Shown: positions 41,498 to 55,226, numbered from the stretch's first letter. The stretch: DNA of 64,000 bases from Petunia secreta (GCA_029990175.1 JARKIP010000005.1:53061001-53125000), one strand, 5' to 3'. Notes: generated by a model from the letters alone, not told the origin. Numbers and translations are program-made.

Positions 41498-44400
41498 TTA
41501 TTGGTTTAGTCGTTTTCATTAACATTAGGTAGTTTTCTTGTAAATTTTGTAGGACACGGGAAGTTCGGACGGACAAAATTCATAATGGAGGAATTCCGGA
41601 GTGGTTGAACCTTTGATAGTAGCATGAAAACATTCAGGCATATAGCAGCGTTTCTAGCTGCGTCGCTTTGAATACAGCTTACATAAAGAAAAGCTTCAGA
41701 CTTGCAGCAAGCTATAGCAAAAGCGTCGCACCCAGTATCGCATCTAGTGAACCAAAAAACATCAAAAAGTGGAAGCCATAGCCAAAGCGTCGCTTGGCCT
41801 ATCGCGCGGTGTAAAACATAAACTCTGAAATCTGGAAAGCGATTGGCAAGCATCGCTTAGCTCCCCACGGATCAGCGATTGGCAAACTCTGAAATCTGAA
41901 ACCCGGTTTCGACCCGTTGACCCGTGAAATCAAAACTTTAAACACACAGTTCCCATTCCCTCTTCCCTTTGGTTTAAACATAAAACAAAACAGAGTAAAG
42001 CACTTCAGGCAAACCAAAACAACACTTCTTCTTCCTTTGATCAACTGATCCATCATCCTCACAAGTGCTCTGGTAAGTTTCTGTATCTCTTGCTCGCTCT
42101 CGCTGGTGAAACCACGGTGTAGCTTTTCCATCGTCCCTTTCCTCTAGCTCTAGCATGAGTTGTATATGCTAAATCTTGTGAACCCTTGTCGGGACTTTAT
42201 GAAACTCTGAAGCCTTTTTGGTTTACACTGGTATCTGCTAAAGTGATCTCCCATGAATTTGGGAGGGTTCTTCATATACAGATTGCTATGAGAATTAAGC
42301 TTGAAGTTCATGCACATATCATGTTCGATAAAATGCCGCAGTGACTAAAAGTTTTAATTTTGTGAAGTCTTGAGTAACAAAATGATTAGTAGGAATAACA
42401 TTAACTATTTGATTATCTAAATGTTTGAAACTGATGGCTCTTATGTAAAATTCGATTTGATTATTACTTAAAGTAAGCCATAGGCCATTGTCGCATACAC
42501 TAGTTCCAATTCCTAGCTTTTGAGTGTTCCTGCTAACCTTCTATCTTCCTTCGCTTAGTTTTAGGTTAGTTCGTTAGTGTTACGTCTATTGTAATATGAT
42601 TAGGGATAAGTGTGGGATCGCAATATACCAGTGATTCTTATATGTGTAGCTACATGTTTTGCAGGTTTAGGCTATGTCGAGCTCAAGTGTGAGGTGCATG
42701 CACCTTTAATGCCTTATCAACAACATGTCGGGGGAAGTCTAAGTACTCTATGGTCTATGGACGCTTGATTGGTTCGTGATGTAGATAACATCACTGCTAG
42801 CGCCATGGTCTCAAGAGAGACCTTTTGGCCATCAGGATAATTCTTTTACCTCTTGTACTCTATTTTTATCGCACTGAGGACATTGCTTAGTTTTAAGTGT
42901 GGGGTGGGGGAATTCCCAAGTTTTTGAGGTTATGGATGATTGTACCGTTAGGAATTTCTTTTTAGCAATTTGCATTTTTGTCACTTGAGTTTATTTTATT
43001 TATTTCTTGCTTTAATATATAAAAAAAATTAGAAAACTAATGAAAAAGTCCAAAAAGATTTTCTTTTTAGTTTTAGTTAGTGGTACATGTCATCCACCCC
43101 GTGATTTTTCATATGGCCTCGGTTCTTTTTTATGGGTAGACCTTTAAACCGGGTAATTTTTATTTTTAGGAATAGTATAGTATTAGTTAGTAGAGTATCT
43201 TTAGGAAAAAAATGGTAGAATGCTAGGTGCCTTTGGCTTGTTTGATACTGGTGAATTTGGACTTGACCATATGCTATTTATGAATCCCTTTTGGTCTCAA
43301 AATTGTGATGCATGCCTAGAAAAAGTTGAATGACCTTCTTGAGACGCTTAGGTTCAACTACTTGACTCTTTTGTGAACCATTGTCTCTTAGTGCTTAAAT
43401 TTCAAGAGTTACACCTTATTTGCTTGAACCGAGAGTTGGAATGAAACCGTCTTGAGTGAACTATGTGTCATGTGTCATGTGAGGTATCCTTTTTATATTC
43501 CGTGCTTGCATATTGATGTCTAGAACTTGCCCCGTGTGTGTTCAAAGCAAAATCCTAGGTTTGCTTTAATCGGGAGATGATACAGGCGTTTCTTTGATAA
43601 GACCTTTTAACCTTGATTAGCCTACCCTTTAATATTATCCTTATTAAACCCTTTTGAGCCTATTGATCTTTTTGTTGGCACCCACATTACAAGTCTTATC
43701 CCTTTTATTCGTAATTTCCTTCTTTTTGAACCTTACTCCGTTGAGCACTTTAATTGAAAAAATACTTTTGTTTGTGGAGTTGTGGTTGGAGAAATTGTGT
43801 GGCTTTTGAGTGGAATCAATGAAAGAAAAATATGGTGCATTTTGAAAAAAAAAAAAAAATCAATTGCAAGGTTAAGAAAAATATTGGACAGAAAAAAATG
43901 AAAAAAAAAGAGAAAAATAAAGAAAACAATAGAAAAAAATCGCAATCCTTGCTAGTGTTGTTCAAAAAAAAAATGTAAAGTTGCAAATTGCTTAAAGTTG
44001 AAAGGAAGTTTTTGAATGTATGTTTGGGCGGTTGCTTGGTTGGTTTTGAGAAGAATTGTGAAAAAATTGAAAGTGATGTATAAAAGTTCTTAGAGAGGTA
44101 GTCACTATTTTATCCATATTTATCCTACCCATCCTTTAGCCTACATTACAACCCTTAAAGTCATAGTTAATCCCGATTGGAGTGAGCTTACATTAGTGGA
44201 GTCCTACACTACGGGCAAACCTATGGTACGTTGTGTGTGGCACATGAACTTCTTTTTTTAGAGCGAGTGAATTCTTTCTATATTATGTCTCTAATCTATT
44301 CTTGAAATTTATTCTTTGAGTGATATTTTGGGACACTCTCTTGATTATTTTTGGTGAGGGCACATGGTTTGCGCGAGATAGAAGAGGTTATTGACTTCTT

Positions 44401-44670
44401 GGTTGAGTGAATGAGTGTGATTTTGTGAAAGCTTGGTTTCATTGAGTCGGTTTTTGAGATCGAGATGTCTTGAGTTAGTTGTTTTAGTGTTTTAAAATTT
44501 GGCGAATTTTTGGCATGCTGTGGGTCACATGGTATGTATTTATGCTCTTGTTTAATGGTCGGTATAAACCATAACCATAGGTAGACCTGTTCTATCAAGT
44601 GTTGGTATTTAGTTGGGGAGTTGTTTCTTGTGATTGCTCGAAGGCGAGCAAAGGTCTAAGTGTGAGGTAG
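41498..44670 (+). other. Non-coding 3' part of unit 1
   Basis: No credible ORF over 3.1 kb. It includes repeated GCGTCGC/ATCGC motifs (41650-41880), an A-rich purine tract (about 43843-43968) and a purine-biased run AAGTGTGAGGTAG before LTR 2 as the probable plus-strand primer site. Reverse transcriptase, integrase and envelope sequences are absent. Confidence 0.6.
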
Positions 44671-45977
44671 TGATGTTTGGCAATATTTTCCTATTTTACC
44701 TTAATATTTCCTCACATTTTGATACGTTATTCACCCATTACACAGAATAATTGCGATTCTTGCGCTCACTTATTGTGTTTGTGATTTTAGGAATGTTTTG
44801 GATGAATTCGAGGCAAGAACGATCAAAATAGATACAAATGAGCAAAGAGTTGATGGACTTGGCAAAATATGGGACATGGTATTAGAAGGCAAGGCTATGA
44901 TGCATGTTGTAGGTCTGTCACAGCTTTTGACTATGGAATGTTGCCTTCCAAGCAGCGCTTCCAGTACAGCTTACGACATCCAGATGCTGTTTAGCATGCG
45001 ATGCTTGGGGTATAGCTTGAAGTCCGGCGAACCCAACTTTTCCAAATTAGTTTAGGCTTTGGTTCAACTTATCCTAGCACTTTGTAAATGCTATAAAATC
45101 TTATTATTTCATGAATATTAGGGGGAAGTCAGATTTTGGAGTAAGTATTGAGTTCCTAACACATTGAACCAAGGATTTAATTCTTTTACATCATCTATTA
45201 AACTATTCAATCTTTCTTCTATGAATTATTGTGTTATTATTATGGATATGCGTAGCTAAATATATCGTTCTAGGGTTAGAGCAATTACATGAAGGTTGAT
45301 GTTCGAAAGTTGATTTTTCCCTATTGATTTACCACTACGGATTATTTATTCTTTCTTGAGCCTAATTGTTTGGTTATTAGGGCCCGATAATTGAACACTA
45401 TCTACGGTTCATAGTTGAACTTGACAGAGGGAACTTCTAAACGCACACAAGAAGAATATGGCTTGATTGTGAACCTGGGCATCAGGGAATCGATTTGCAA
45501 GTAGGATAGACATATACCTATTCTCCTTGCTTAGCTAAATAAAAAGTTTTTTAATACATGCATGTGATTTAATTCCATAGACGTATAGGCGTTAGAGTAG
45601 CTTGCATAGACTCGTGAAGAATCGACTGGTTTTCACGAATATAATTAACCTGTTAGTTAGCAATCTAAGAAATCAAGAAGTAGAAGTAACTAGAAAATTC
45701 AACTGGATTGTTTGTCGCTCTAACTCTGGACCGTTTCACCTTTATTAATAACAACTTACGAAATGCTCTCGAGTACTCGACTTCATAACTTGCTTTTAAT
45801 TATTATTTTTTTTAGTTAGTAAAAATTACAACCACATTGAAAAAGTTCCTTAGATAGTTTATAGGAAATTGTTTGCTAGGATTCAGTCTGAACAATAGTC
45901 CTCGTGGGAACGATACTCTACTTATCACTTTATTACTTTTCAACCGCGTATACTTGCGGGTGCGTTTGGGAGCAACA
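44671..45977 (+). repeat. Array LTR 2 (1307 bp, inner)
   Basis: TGATGTTTGG...GGGAGCAACA, TATAAAATC at 45092. Shares TATAAAATC, GTTCCTTAG, CTCTACTTATC and TTTTCAACC with LTR 3. Its last few hundred bp are nearly identical to LTR 3, while its first few hundred differ at many sites. Confidence 0.9.
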
Positions 45978-45983
45978 AGTTTT

Positions 45984-46001
45984 TGGCACCGTTGCCGGGG
46001 A
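45984..46001 (+). promoter_or_regulatory. Asp-tRNA primer binding site, unit 2
   Basis: TGGCACCGTTGCCGGGGA, one mismatch from the Asp-tRNA complement, at a different position from the change in unit 1. Confidence 0.75.
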
Positions 46002-46121
46002 CTAAATAATTGACTATTTTCTTTTTAAAGATTTACTTATTTTCTATTCCGGTTTAATTTTTGTTTTGAGTTCTCGTGCTGTTTCAGATATTAGGTCTCG
46101 CTTAATTCCTTACCTATAGGA

Positions 46122-48295
46122 ATGGAAAAAGAACGAGCTTTAGCTGTGCGAGATGTTGCTCTTCCCAGTCTGGAGGGAGTAGCCTCGAGCATTGTTAAGC
46201 CTGAAATTACTGGACACTTTGAGATTATGTCCGGCATGATACAACTACTCCATGCGACTGGACAATATGCTGGATTACTGCACGAGGATCCACAACAACA
46301 TATCTAGAATTTCTTAGAGATTAGTGATATATACACACCAGCAGGCATCTCAACTGATTATGATCGATTGATACTCCTCCCATTTTCGTTGATCGGGGCA
46401 GCAAAGAAGTGCTTAAAGGCTGAAAAGCCTGGGTCTATCACTACTTGGGATGCTTTAGCTAAGAAATTTTTGGCTAAATTCTATCCATCTACCAAAACAG
46501 CTAGAATAAGGAGTGAGCAGCCTGGGAAAGATTCAAGTCATTGTTAAGAGATTGCCCGCACCATAACCAGTCTAATGAGGTGTTGGCCCATACTTTTGTG
46601 GATGGTTTGAATGCTCATACCAAGATCGTGGTGGATGCTGCTGCTGGAGGCCAAGTCTTGGCCTTGAATTTTAATGAGATTAATGAATAGCTGGATAAAA
46701 TTTCTCAGAGCAATCCTGACTAGCAGGGTGATGGTAGAGCTCTAATTCAAAAAGCTACTGAAGTAATTCAATAGGATGCGGTTTCAGTATTGAATGCCTA
46801 GATGGATGCGATAGCTACCCAAATCAGCAAGCTAACATTGCCACCAATTCAGCAACAAGTACAATCAGTTAAACAAGTGCAACAGTTCATAAGTTTTGTG
46901 AGGTATGTGGACAATATCATGCTTCTGATGTTTGCCCCGCAAACCCATAGTCAGTCTATTCCGTGGAGAACCAAAATAGGTCTCAGGCACAAGATCAGTT
47001 TGGTAACGCTTAAAATCCTAATGGGAAAAATCATCGGGATCTCTCTTGGGGTTGTAATCAAGCTAATCAAGGCAACATGAGAACTCGAAATAATTACCAA
47101 CCACCTCCGGTTCAACCACAGCAGGTGACCAGTTCAGTTGAAAATATTAAAAAGCAGATGTTGGCGGGCCAGGAGAAAATTATAGCTGAAAGTGCAGCCC
47201 ATGCACATGCCATAATAGATCTTGCCAATTCTCAAAACGACCTGGAATGCCAAATGGGGAAGATAGTGAGCACTTAAAGTTCTAGACCACATGGAATACT
47301 TCTTGGTAATGTTGAATTGAATCCAAATCTAAACTCTAGTTAAGAGTGAAGAGTTGACGGCCAAAACTGAGGAGAAGAAGCAACTTAAAGTAGCGGAAGT
47401 AGAAAAAGTGGAGAAAGTAAAGGAAAAGGAAGAGAGAAAGGAGGCACCTCTACCGCCGCCACCATTCCCACAGAGACTTCAACCATCTAAAGATGTGGCT
47501 CAATTTCATAAATTTGTGAGCATAATGAAAGAGCTTCAAGTTAACATTCCTTTAACTGATATGTTCGAATTGATGCCATCATTTGTGAAGTTTCTGAAAG
47601 ATATTCTAGTTAAGAAGAGAAAGCCATAAGAGATTGATACAATCGAGTTGACAGAGGAGTGTAGTACAATCCTGAGTAAATTACCTCCAAAACTTCAAGA
47701 TCCAGGGAGGTTCACTATTCCTTGCACCATTGGTGGTCATAATATTTCTGGTGCACTGTGTGATCTGGAGGCCAGCATAAATCTCATGCCTCTGTCTGTC
47801 TATAAAAGATTAGGCCGAGGAGAAATTGAGCCTGCTTCAGTTATTCTTAAGATGGCGAATGGATCACTCACTTGTCCCGATGGTAAGGTGAAGGATGTGT
47901 TGATTAAAATTGGGAAGTTCATGTTTTCTGCTGATTTTATTATCCTAGACTATGAAGAGGATTAAGAAGCTCCAATAATTTTGGGAAGACCATTTCTAAT
48001 CACCTCGAAGGCAATTATTGACATAGAACTTGGGGAGATGACTGTTAGAGCGCATGGAGAAAAGGTTACTTTCAAAGTTTATAATGAAAAGGATCACATG
48101 GGTAAGTTTGAAGAGTGTTTTGTGATAGAATGTGTCAGACAAAAACATGAAAATAACCCGAAAGAGGTGTTTGAGTGGAATGTAGAACAAGGTGACCACG
48201 ACAAAATAATTATCAAGCTGAAGAAAAATTCACCTAAAAGAAAGCAGAAAGTAAAGGTTCGTCGCAAGAAGAGGAGACGTAAATGTTGGACTTGA
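46122..48295 (+). pseudogene. Athila-like gag-protease, unit 2
   Basis: Same gag start as unit 1 (MEKERALAV...), stop at 46305, further stops in the gag core and a 29-bp deletion near 47333. The protease is open from 47648: IGGHNISGALCDLEASINLM with a Glu where Athila proteases normally have Gly in the D-x-G active site, then DFIILDY, a TAA at 47963 and, past it, IILGRPFLITSKAI near 47977. The basic tail ends at 48295. It shares most nonsense codons with unit 3. Confidence 0.8.
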
Positions 48296-48307
48296 GGTTA
48301 AAGGTGT

Positions 48308-48431
48308 CATCGTGCCACGACGTTAACTAAGGCGCTTCTCTGGAGGCGACCCGAGCTTTGTATGTAAAAAAAATTCAAAAAAGAGTCGTGCCGCGATGTT
48401 AAATCAAGCTCTGGTTGGGAGGCAACCCAAT
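48308..48431 (+). other. Paired hairpin motif, unit 2
   Basis: Blocks 48308-48357 and 48384-48431, as in unit 1. The first lower stem carries a change (CTCTGG against CCCGAG), weakening one pair. Confidence 0.55.
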
Positions 48432-51400
48432 TTTTATTGGTTTAGTCGTTTTTATTAACATTAGGCAGTTTTCTTGTAAATTTTGTAGGACACGGGAAGT
48501 TCGGACGGACAAAATTCATAATGGAGGAATTCCGGAGTGGTTGAACCTTTGATAGTAGCATGAAAACATTCAGGCATGTATCAGCGTTTCTAGCTGCGTC
48601 GCTTTGAATACAGCTTACATAAAGAAAAGCTTCAGACTTGCAGCAAGCTATAGAAAAAGCATCGCACCCAGTATCGCATCTGGTGAACCAAAAAACATCA
48701 AAAAGTGGAAGCCATAGCCAAAGCGTCGCTTGGCCTATCGCGCGGTGTAAAACAGAAACTCTAAAATCTGGAAAGCGATTGGCAAGCGTCGCTTAGCTCA
48801 TCACAGATCAGGTAAAGTTTGAAAATTTTTGCGGGTTGACTCGGTTTTGACCCGTTGACCTGTGAAATCAGAACTTTAAACACACAATTCTTATTCCCTC
48901 TTCCCTTTGGTTTAAACATAAAACAAAACAGAATAAAGCACTTCAGGCAAACCAAAACAATGGTTCTTCTTCCTTTGATCAACTGATCCATCCTCCTCAC
49001 AAGTGCTCTAGTAAGTTCTGTTTCTCTTGCTCGCTCTCGCTGGTGAAACCGCGGTGTAGCTTTTCCATCGTCCCTTTCCTCTAGCTCTAGCCGTGAGTTG
49101 TATATGCTAAAGCTTGTGAACACTTGTCGGGACTTTATGAAACTCTGAAGCCTTGTTGGTTTACACTGGTATATGCTAAAGTGATCTACCATGAATTTGG
49201 TAGGGTTCACATATACAGATTGCTGTGAGAATTAAGCTAGAAGTTCATGCACATATCATGTTCGATAAAATGCGGCAGTGACTAAAAGTTTAAACTTTGT
49301 GAAGTCTTGAGTAACTATTTGATGATCTAAACGTTTGACAGTGATGGCATTTACGTAAAATTCGAATTGATTATTACTTAAAGTAAGCCATAGGCCACTG
49401 TCGCGTACACTAGTGCCAATTCCTAGCTTTTGAGTGTTCCCGCTGACCTTCTGTCTTCCTTCGCTTAGTTTTAGGTTAGTTCGTTAGCGTTACGTCTGTT
49501 GTAATATGATCAGGGATAAATGTGGGATCACAATGCCCCAGTGATTCTTGTATGTGTAGCTACATGTTTTGCAGGTTTAGGCTATGTCGAGCTCAAGTGT
49601 GAGGTGCCCGCACCCTTAATGCCTTATCAACAACATGTCGGGGGAAGTCTGAGTACCCTGTGGTCTATGGACGCTTGGTTGGTTCGTGATGTAGATAACA
49701 TCACTGCTAGCGCCAAAGGCGAGACCTTTTGGATTTCAGGGAACCTCCTTTATCTCTTGAACTCTATTTTTATCGCACTGAGGACATTGCTTAGTTTTAA
49801 GTGTGGGGTGGGGGAATTCCCAAATTTTTGTGGTTATGGATGATTGTATCATTAGGAATTTCTTTTTAGCAATTTGTATTTTTGTCACTTGACTTTATTT
49901 TATTTATTTCTTACTTTAATATATAAAAAAATGAAAAAACAAATTAGAAAACTAATGAAAAAGTCCAAAAAGATTTTCTTTTTAGGTTTAGTTAGTGGTA
50001 CATGACATCTACCCCGTGATTTTTCTTATGCCCTCGGTTCTTTTCTATGGGTAGACCTTTAAACCGGGTAATTTTTATTTTTAGAAATAGTATAGTATTA
50101 GTTAGTAGAGTATCTTTAGGAAAAAATAGTAGAATGCTAGGTGCCTTTGGTTTGTTTGATACTGGTGAATTTGGACTTGAGCATATGCTATTTATTTTTG
50201 GTCTCAAAATTGTGATGCAAGCCTAAAAAAATTTGAATGACCTTCTTGAGACGCTTAGGTTCAACTACTTGACTCTTTTGTGAACCATTGTGTCTTAGTG
50301 CTTAAATTTCAAGAGTTATGCCTTATTTGCTTGAACCGATAGTTGGAATGAAACCGTCAGTGAACTATGTGTCATGTGTCATGTCAGGTATCCTTTTTAT
50401 GTTCCGTGCTTACATATTGATATCTAGAACTTGCCTCATGTGTGTTCAAAGTAAAATCCTAGGTTTGCTCTAGTCGGGAGATGATACAGGTGTTTCTTTG
50501 ATAAGCCCTTTTAGCCTTGATTAGCCTTCCCTTTAATATTATCCTTATTAAGCCCTTTTGAGCCTATTGATCTTTTTGTTGGAACCTACATTACAAGCCT
50601 TATCCCTTTTATTCGTAATTTCCTTCTTTTTGAACCTTACACCGTTGAGCACTTTAATTGAAAAAATACTTTTATTTGTGGAGTTGTGGTTGGAGAAATT
50701 GTGTGGCTTTTGAGTGGAACCAATGAAAGAAAAATATGGTGCATTTTGAAAAAAAAAATCAATTGCAAGGTTGAGAAAAATATTGGAAAGAAAAAAAATG
50801 AAAAAAAAGAGAAAAATAAAGAAAACAAAAGAAAAAAATCGCAATCCTTGCTAGTGTTGTGTAAAAAAAAATGTAAAGTTGCAAATTGCTTAAAGTTGAA
50901 AGGAAGTTCTTGAACGTATGTTTCGGCGGTTGCTTGGTTGGTTTTGAGAAGAATTGTGAAAAAAAATTGAAAATGGTGTATTAAAGTTCTCAGGGAGGTA
51001 GTCACTATTTTATCCATATTTATCTTACCCGTCATTTAGCCTACATTACAACCCTTAAAGTCCTAGTTAATCCCGATTAGAGTGAGCTTACATTAGTGGA
51101 GTCCTACACTACGGGCAAGCCTATGGTACGTTGTGTGTGGCACGTGAACTTCTATTCTAAGAGCGATTGAATTCTTTCTATATTATGTCCCTAATCTATT
51201 CGTGAAATTTATTCTTTGTGTGATATTTGGGACACTCTCTTGATTATTTTTTGTGAGGGCACATGGTTAGCGCGAGATAGAAGAAGTTATTGACTTATTG
51301 GTTGAGTGAATGGGTGTGATTTTGTGAAAGCTTGGTTTCATTGAGTCGGTTTTTGAGATTGAGATGTCTTGAGTTGGTTGTCCAACTGTTTTAAAATTTA

Positions 51401-51568
51401 GTGAATTTTTTTCATGTTGTGGGTCACATGGTATGTACTTATGCTCTTGTTTAATGTTCTGTATCAACCATAACCATAGGTAGACCTGTTCTATCAAGTG
51501 TTGGTATCTATTTTGGAGTTGTTTTTGGTGATTGCTCGAGGGCGAGCAAAGGTCTAAGTGTGGGGTAG
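48432..51568 (+). other. Non-coding 3' part of unit 2
   Basis: Corresponds to the 3' part of unit 1, with which it shares segments missing from unit 3 (for example around 48490-48590 and 49880-50000). A-rich tract at about 50748-50875. AAGTGTGGGGTAG precedes LTR 3 as the probable purine tract. Confidence 0.6.
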
Positions 51569-52876
51569 TGATGTTTGGAAATATTTTCCTATTTTACCTT
51601 AATATTTTCTCGCATTTTGATACGTTATTTGCCCATTAGACGGAATAATTGCGATTCTTATGCTCACTTATTGTGTTTGTGATTTTAGGAATGGTTTGGA
51701 TGTATTCGAGGCAAGAACAATCAAAATGGATACAAACGAGCAAAGAGTTGATGGACTTGGAAAAATATGGGACATGGTATTAGAAGGCTAGGCGATGGTG
51801 CAAGCTGTAGGTCTGTCACAGCTTTTAACTATGGAATGATGTCTTCCAAGTAGCGCTTCCAGTACAGCTTACGACATCCAGATGCTGTTTAGCAAGCGAC
51901 GCTTGGGGTATAGCTTGATGTCCGGCGAAGCCAACTTTTCTAACGTAATTTAGGCTTTGGTTTAACTTATCCTAGCACTTTGTAAATGCTATAAAATCTT
52001 ATTATTTCGTGAATATTAGGGGGAAGTCAGATTTTGGAGCAAGTATTGAGTTCCTAACACATTTAACCAAGGGTTTAATTATTTTACATCATTTATTAAA
52101 ATATTCAATCTTTCTTCCATGAATTATTTTGTTGTTATTATGAATATGCATAGCTAAATATATCGTTCTAGGGTTAGAGCAATTCTATGAAGGTTGATGT
52201 TTGAAAGTTGATTTCTCCCTATTGATTTACCACTACGGATTGTTTATTCTTTCTTGAGCCTAATTGTTTGGTTATTAGGGCCCGATAATTGAACACTATC
52301 TACGGTTCATAAGTTGAACTCGACAGAGGGAACTTATAAACGTACATAAAAAGAATAGGGCTAGATTGTTAACTTGGGCATCAGGGAATCGATTTGCGAG
52401 TAGGATAGACATATACCTATTCGCCTTGCTTAGCTAAATACGTAGTTATTTAATGCATGCATGTGATTTAATTCCATAGACATATAGGCGTTAAAGTAGC
52501 TTGCATAGACTCCTGAAGAATCGATAGGTTTTCACGAATATAATTAACCTGTTAGTTAGCAATCTAAGAAATCAAGAAGTAGAAGCAACTAGAAAATTCA
52601 ACTGGATTGTTTGTCGCTCTAACTCTGGACCGTTTCACCTTTATTAATAACAACTTACGAAATGCCCTCGAGTACTCGACTTCATTACTTGCTTTTAATT
52701 ATTATTTTTTTTAGTTAGTAAAAATCACAACCACATTGAAAAAGTTCCTTAGATAGTTTATAGGAAATTGTTTGCTAGGATTCAGTCTGAACAATAGTCC
52801 TCGTGGGAACGATACTCTACTTATCACTTTATTACTTTTCAACCGCGTATACTTGCGGGTGCGTTTGGGAGCAACA
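51569..52876 (+). repeat. Array LTR 3 (1308 bp, inner)
   Basis: TGATGTTTGG...GGGAGCAACA with TATAAAATC at 51990; groups with LTR 2. Confidence 0.9.
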
Positions 52877-52882
52877 AGTTTT

Positions 52883-52900
52883 TGGCACCGTTGCCGGGGA
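52883..52900 (+). promoter_or_regulatory. Asp-tRNA primer binding site, unit 3
   Basis: TGGCACCGTTGCCGGGGA, identical to unit 2. Confidence 0.75.
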
Positions 52901-53020
52901 CTAAATAATTGACCATTTTCTTTTTAAAGATTTACTTATTTTCTATTCCGGTTTAATTTTTGTTTTGAGTTCTCGTGCTGTTTCAGATATTAGGTCTCGC
53001 TTAATTCCTTACCTATAGGA

Positions 53021-55226
53021 ATGGAAAAAGAACGAGCTTTAGCTGTGCGAGATGTTGCTCTTCCCAGTCTGGAGGGAGTAGCCTCGAGCATTGTTAAGCC
53101 TGAAATTACTGGACACTTTGAGATTATGTCCGGCATGATACAACTACTCCATACGACTGGACAATATGCTGGATTACTGCACGAGGATCCACAACAACAT
53201 ATCTAGAATTTCTTAGAGATTAGTGATATATACACACCAGCAGGCATCTCAACTGATTATGATCGATTGATACTCCTCCCATTTTCGTTGATCGGGGCAG
53301 CAAAGAAGTGCTTAAAGGCTGAAAAGCCTGGGTCTATCACTACTTGGGATGCTTTAGCTAAGAAATTTTTGGCTAAATTCTATCCATCTACCAAAACAGC
53401 TAGAATAAGGAGTGAGCAGCCTGGGAAAGATTCAAGTCATTGTTAAGAGATTGCCCGCACCATAACCAGTCTAATGAGGTGTTGGCCCATACTTTTGTGG
53501 ATGGTTTGAATGCTCATACCAAGATCGTGGTGGATGCTGCTGCTGGAGGCCAAGTCTTGGCCTTGAATTTTAATGAGATTAATGAATAGCTGGATAAAAT
53601 TTCTCAGAGCAATCCTGACTGGCATGGTGATGGTAGAGCTCTAATTCAAAAAGCTACTGAAGTAATTCAATTGGATGCGGTTTCAGTATTGAATGCCTAG
53701 ATGGATGCGATAGCTACCCAAATCAGCAAGCTAACATTGCCACCAATTCAGCAACAAGTACAATCAGTTAAACAAGTGCAACAGTTTATAAGTTTTGTGA
53801 GGTATGTGGACAATATCATGCTTCTGATGTTTGCCCCGCAAACCCATAGTCAGTCTATTCCGTGGAGAACCAAAATAGGTCTCAGGCACAAGATCAGTTT
53901 GGTAACGCTTAAAATCCTAATGGGAAAAATCATCGGGATCTCTCTTGGGGTTGTAATCAAGCTAATCAAGGCAACATGAGAACTCGAAATAATTACCAAC
54001 CACCTCCGGTTCAACCACAGCAGGTGACCAGTTCAGTTGAAAATATTAAAAAGCAGATGTTGGCGGGCCAGGAGAAAATTATAGCTGAAAGTGCAGCCCA
54101 TGCACATGCCATAATAGATCTTGCCAATTCTCAAAACGACCTGGAATGCCAAATGGGGAAGATAGTGAGCACTTAAAGTTCTAGACCACATGGAATACTT
54201 CCTGGTAATGTTGAATTGAATCCAAATCTAAAGGGAGTTGAGCACTGTCTTGCTATAACTCTAGTTAAGAGTGAAGAGTTGACGGCCAAAACTGAGGAGA
54301 AGAAGCAACTTAAAGTAGCGGAAGTAGAAAAAGTGGAGAAAGTAAAGGAAAAGGAAGAGAGAAAGGAGGCACCTCTACCGCCGCCACCATTCCCACAGAG
54401 ACTTCAACCATCTAAAGATGTGGCTCAATTTCATAAATTTGTGAGCATAATGAAAGAGCTTCAAGTTAACATTCCTTTAACTGATATGTTCGAATTGATG
54501 CCATCATTTGTGAAGTTTCTGAAAGATATTCTAGTTAAGAAGAGAAAGCCATAAGAGATTGATACAATCGAGTTGACAGAGGAGTGTAGTACAATCCTGA
54601 GTAAATTACCTCCAAAACTTCAAGATCCAGGGAGGTTCACTATTCCTTGCACCATTGGTGGTCATAATATTTCTGGTGCACTGTGTGATCTGGAGGCCAG
54701 CATAAATCTCATGCCTCTGTCTGTCTATAAAAGATTAGGCCAAGGAGAAATTGAGCCTGCTTCAGTTATTCTTAAGATGGCGAATGGATCACTCACTTGT
54801 CCCGATGGTAAGGTGAAGGATGTGTTGATTAAAATTGGGAAGTTCATGCTTTCTGCTGATTTTATTATCCTAGACTATGAAGAGGATCAAGAAGCTCCAA
54901 TAATTTTGGGAAGACCATTCCTAATAACCTCGAAGGCAATTATTGACATAGAACTTGGGTAGATGTCTGTTAGAGCGCATGGAGAAAAGGTTACTTTCAA
55001 AGTTTATAATGAAAAGGATCACATGGGTAAGTTTGAAGAGTGTTTTGTGATAGAATGTGTCAGACAAGAACATGAAAGTAACCCGAAAAAGGTGTTTGAA
55101 CGGAAAGTAGAACAAGGTGACCATGACACAATAATTGTCAAGCTGAAGAAAAATTCACCTAAAAGAAAGAAGAAAGTAAAGGTTCGTCGCAAGAAGAGGA
55201 GACGTAAATATTGGACTTGGGCATAA
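53021..55226 (+). pseudogene. Athila-like gag-protease, unit 3
   Basis: Near copy of unit 2 up to about 54880, including the stop after QQHI (53204), the TAG after EINE and the TAG before MDAIATQ. It lacks the 29-bp deletion of unit 2. The protease is open through CDLEASINLM and IILGRPFLITSKAI to a TAG at 54960. Beyond this point it diverges from unit 2 and ends at 55226. Same Gly-to-Glu change in the protease motif. Confidence 0.8.

Noticed and set aside
43733..43945. Phe-rich minus-strand ORFs repeated in each array unit
   Set aside because: They are complements of the A-rich tract; no conserved frame beyond the repeat itself.
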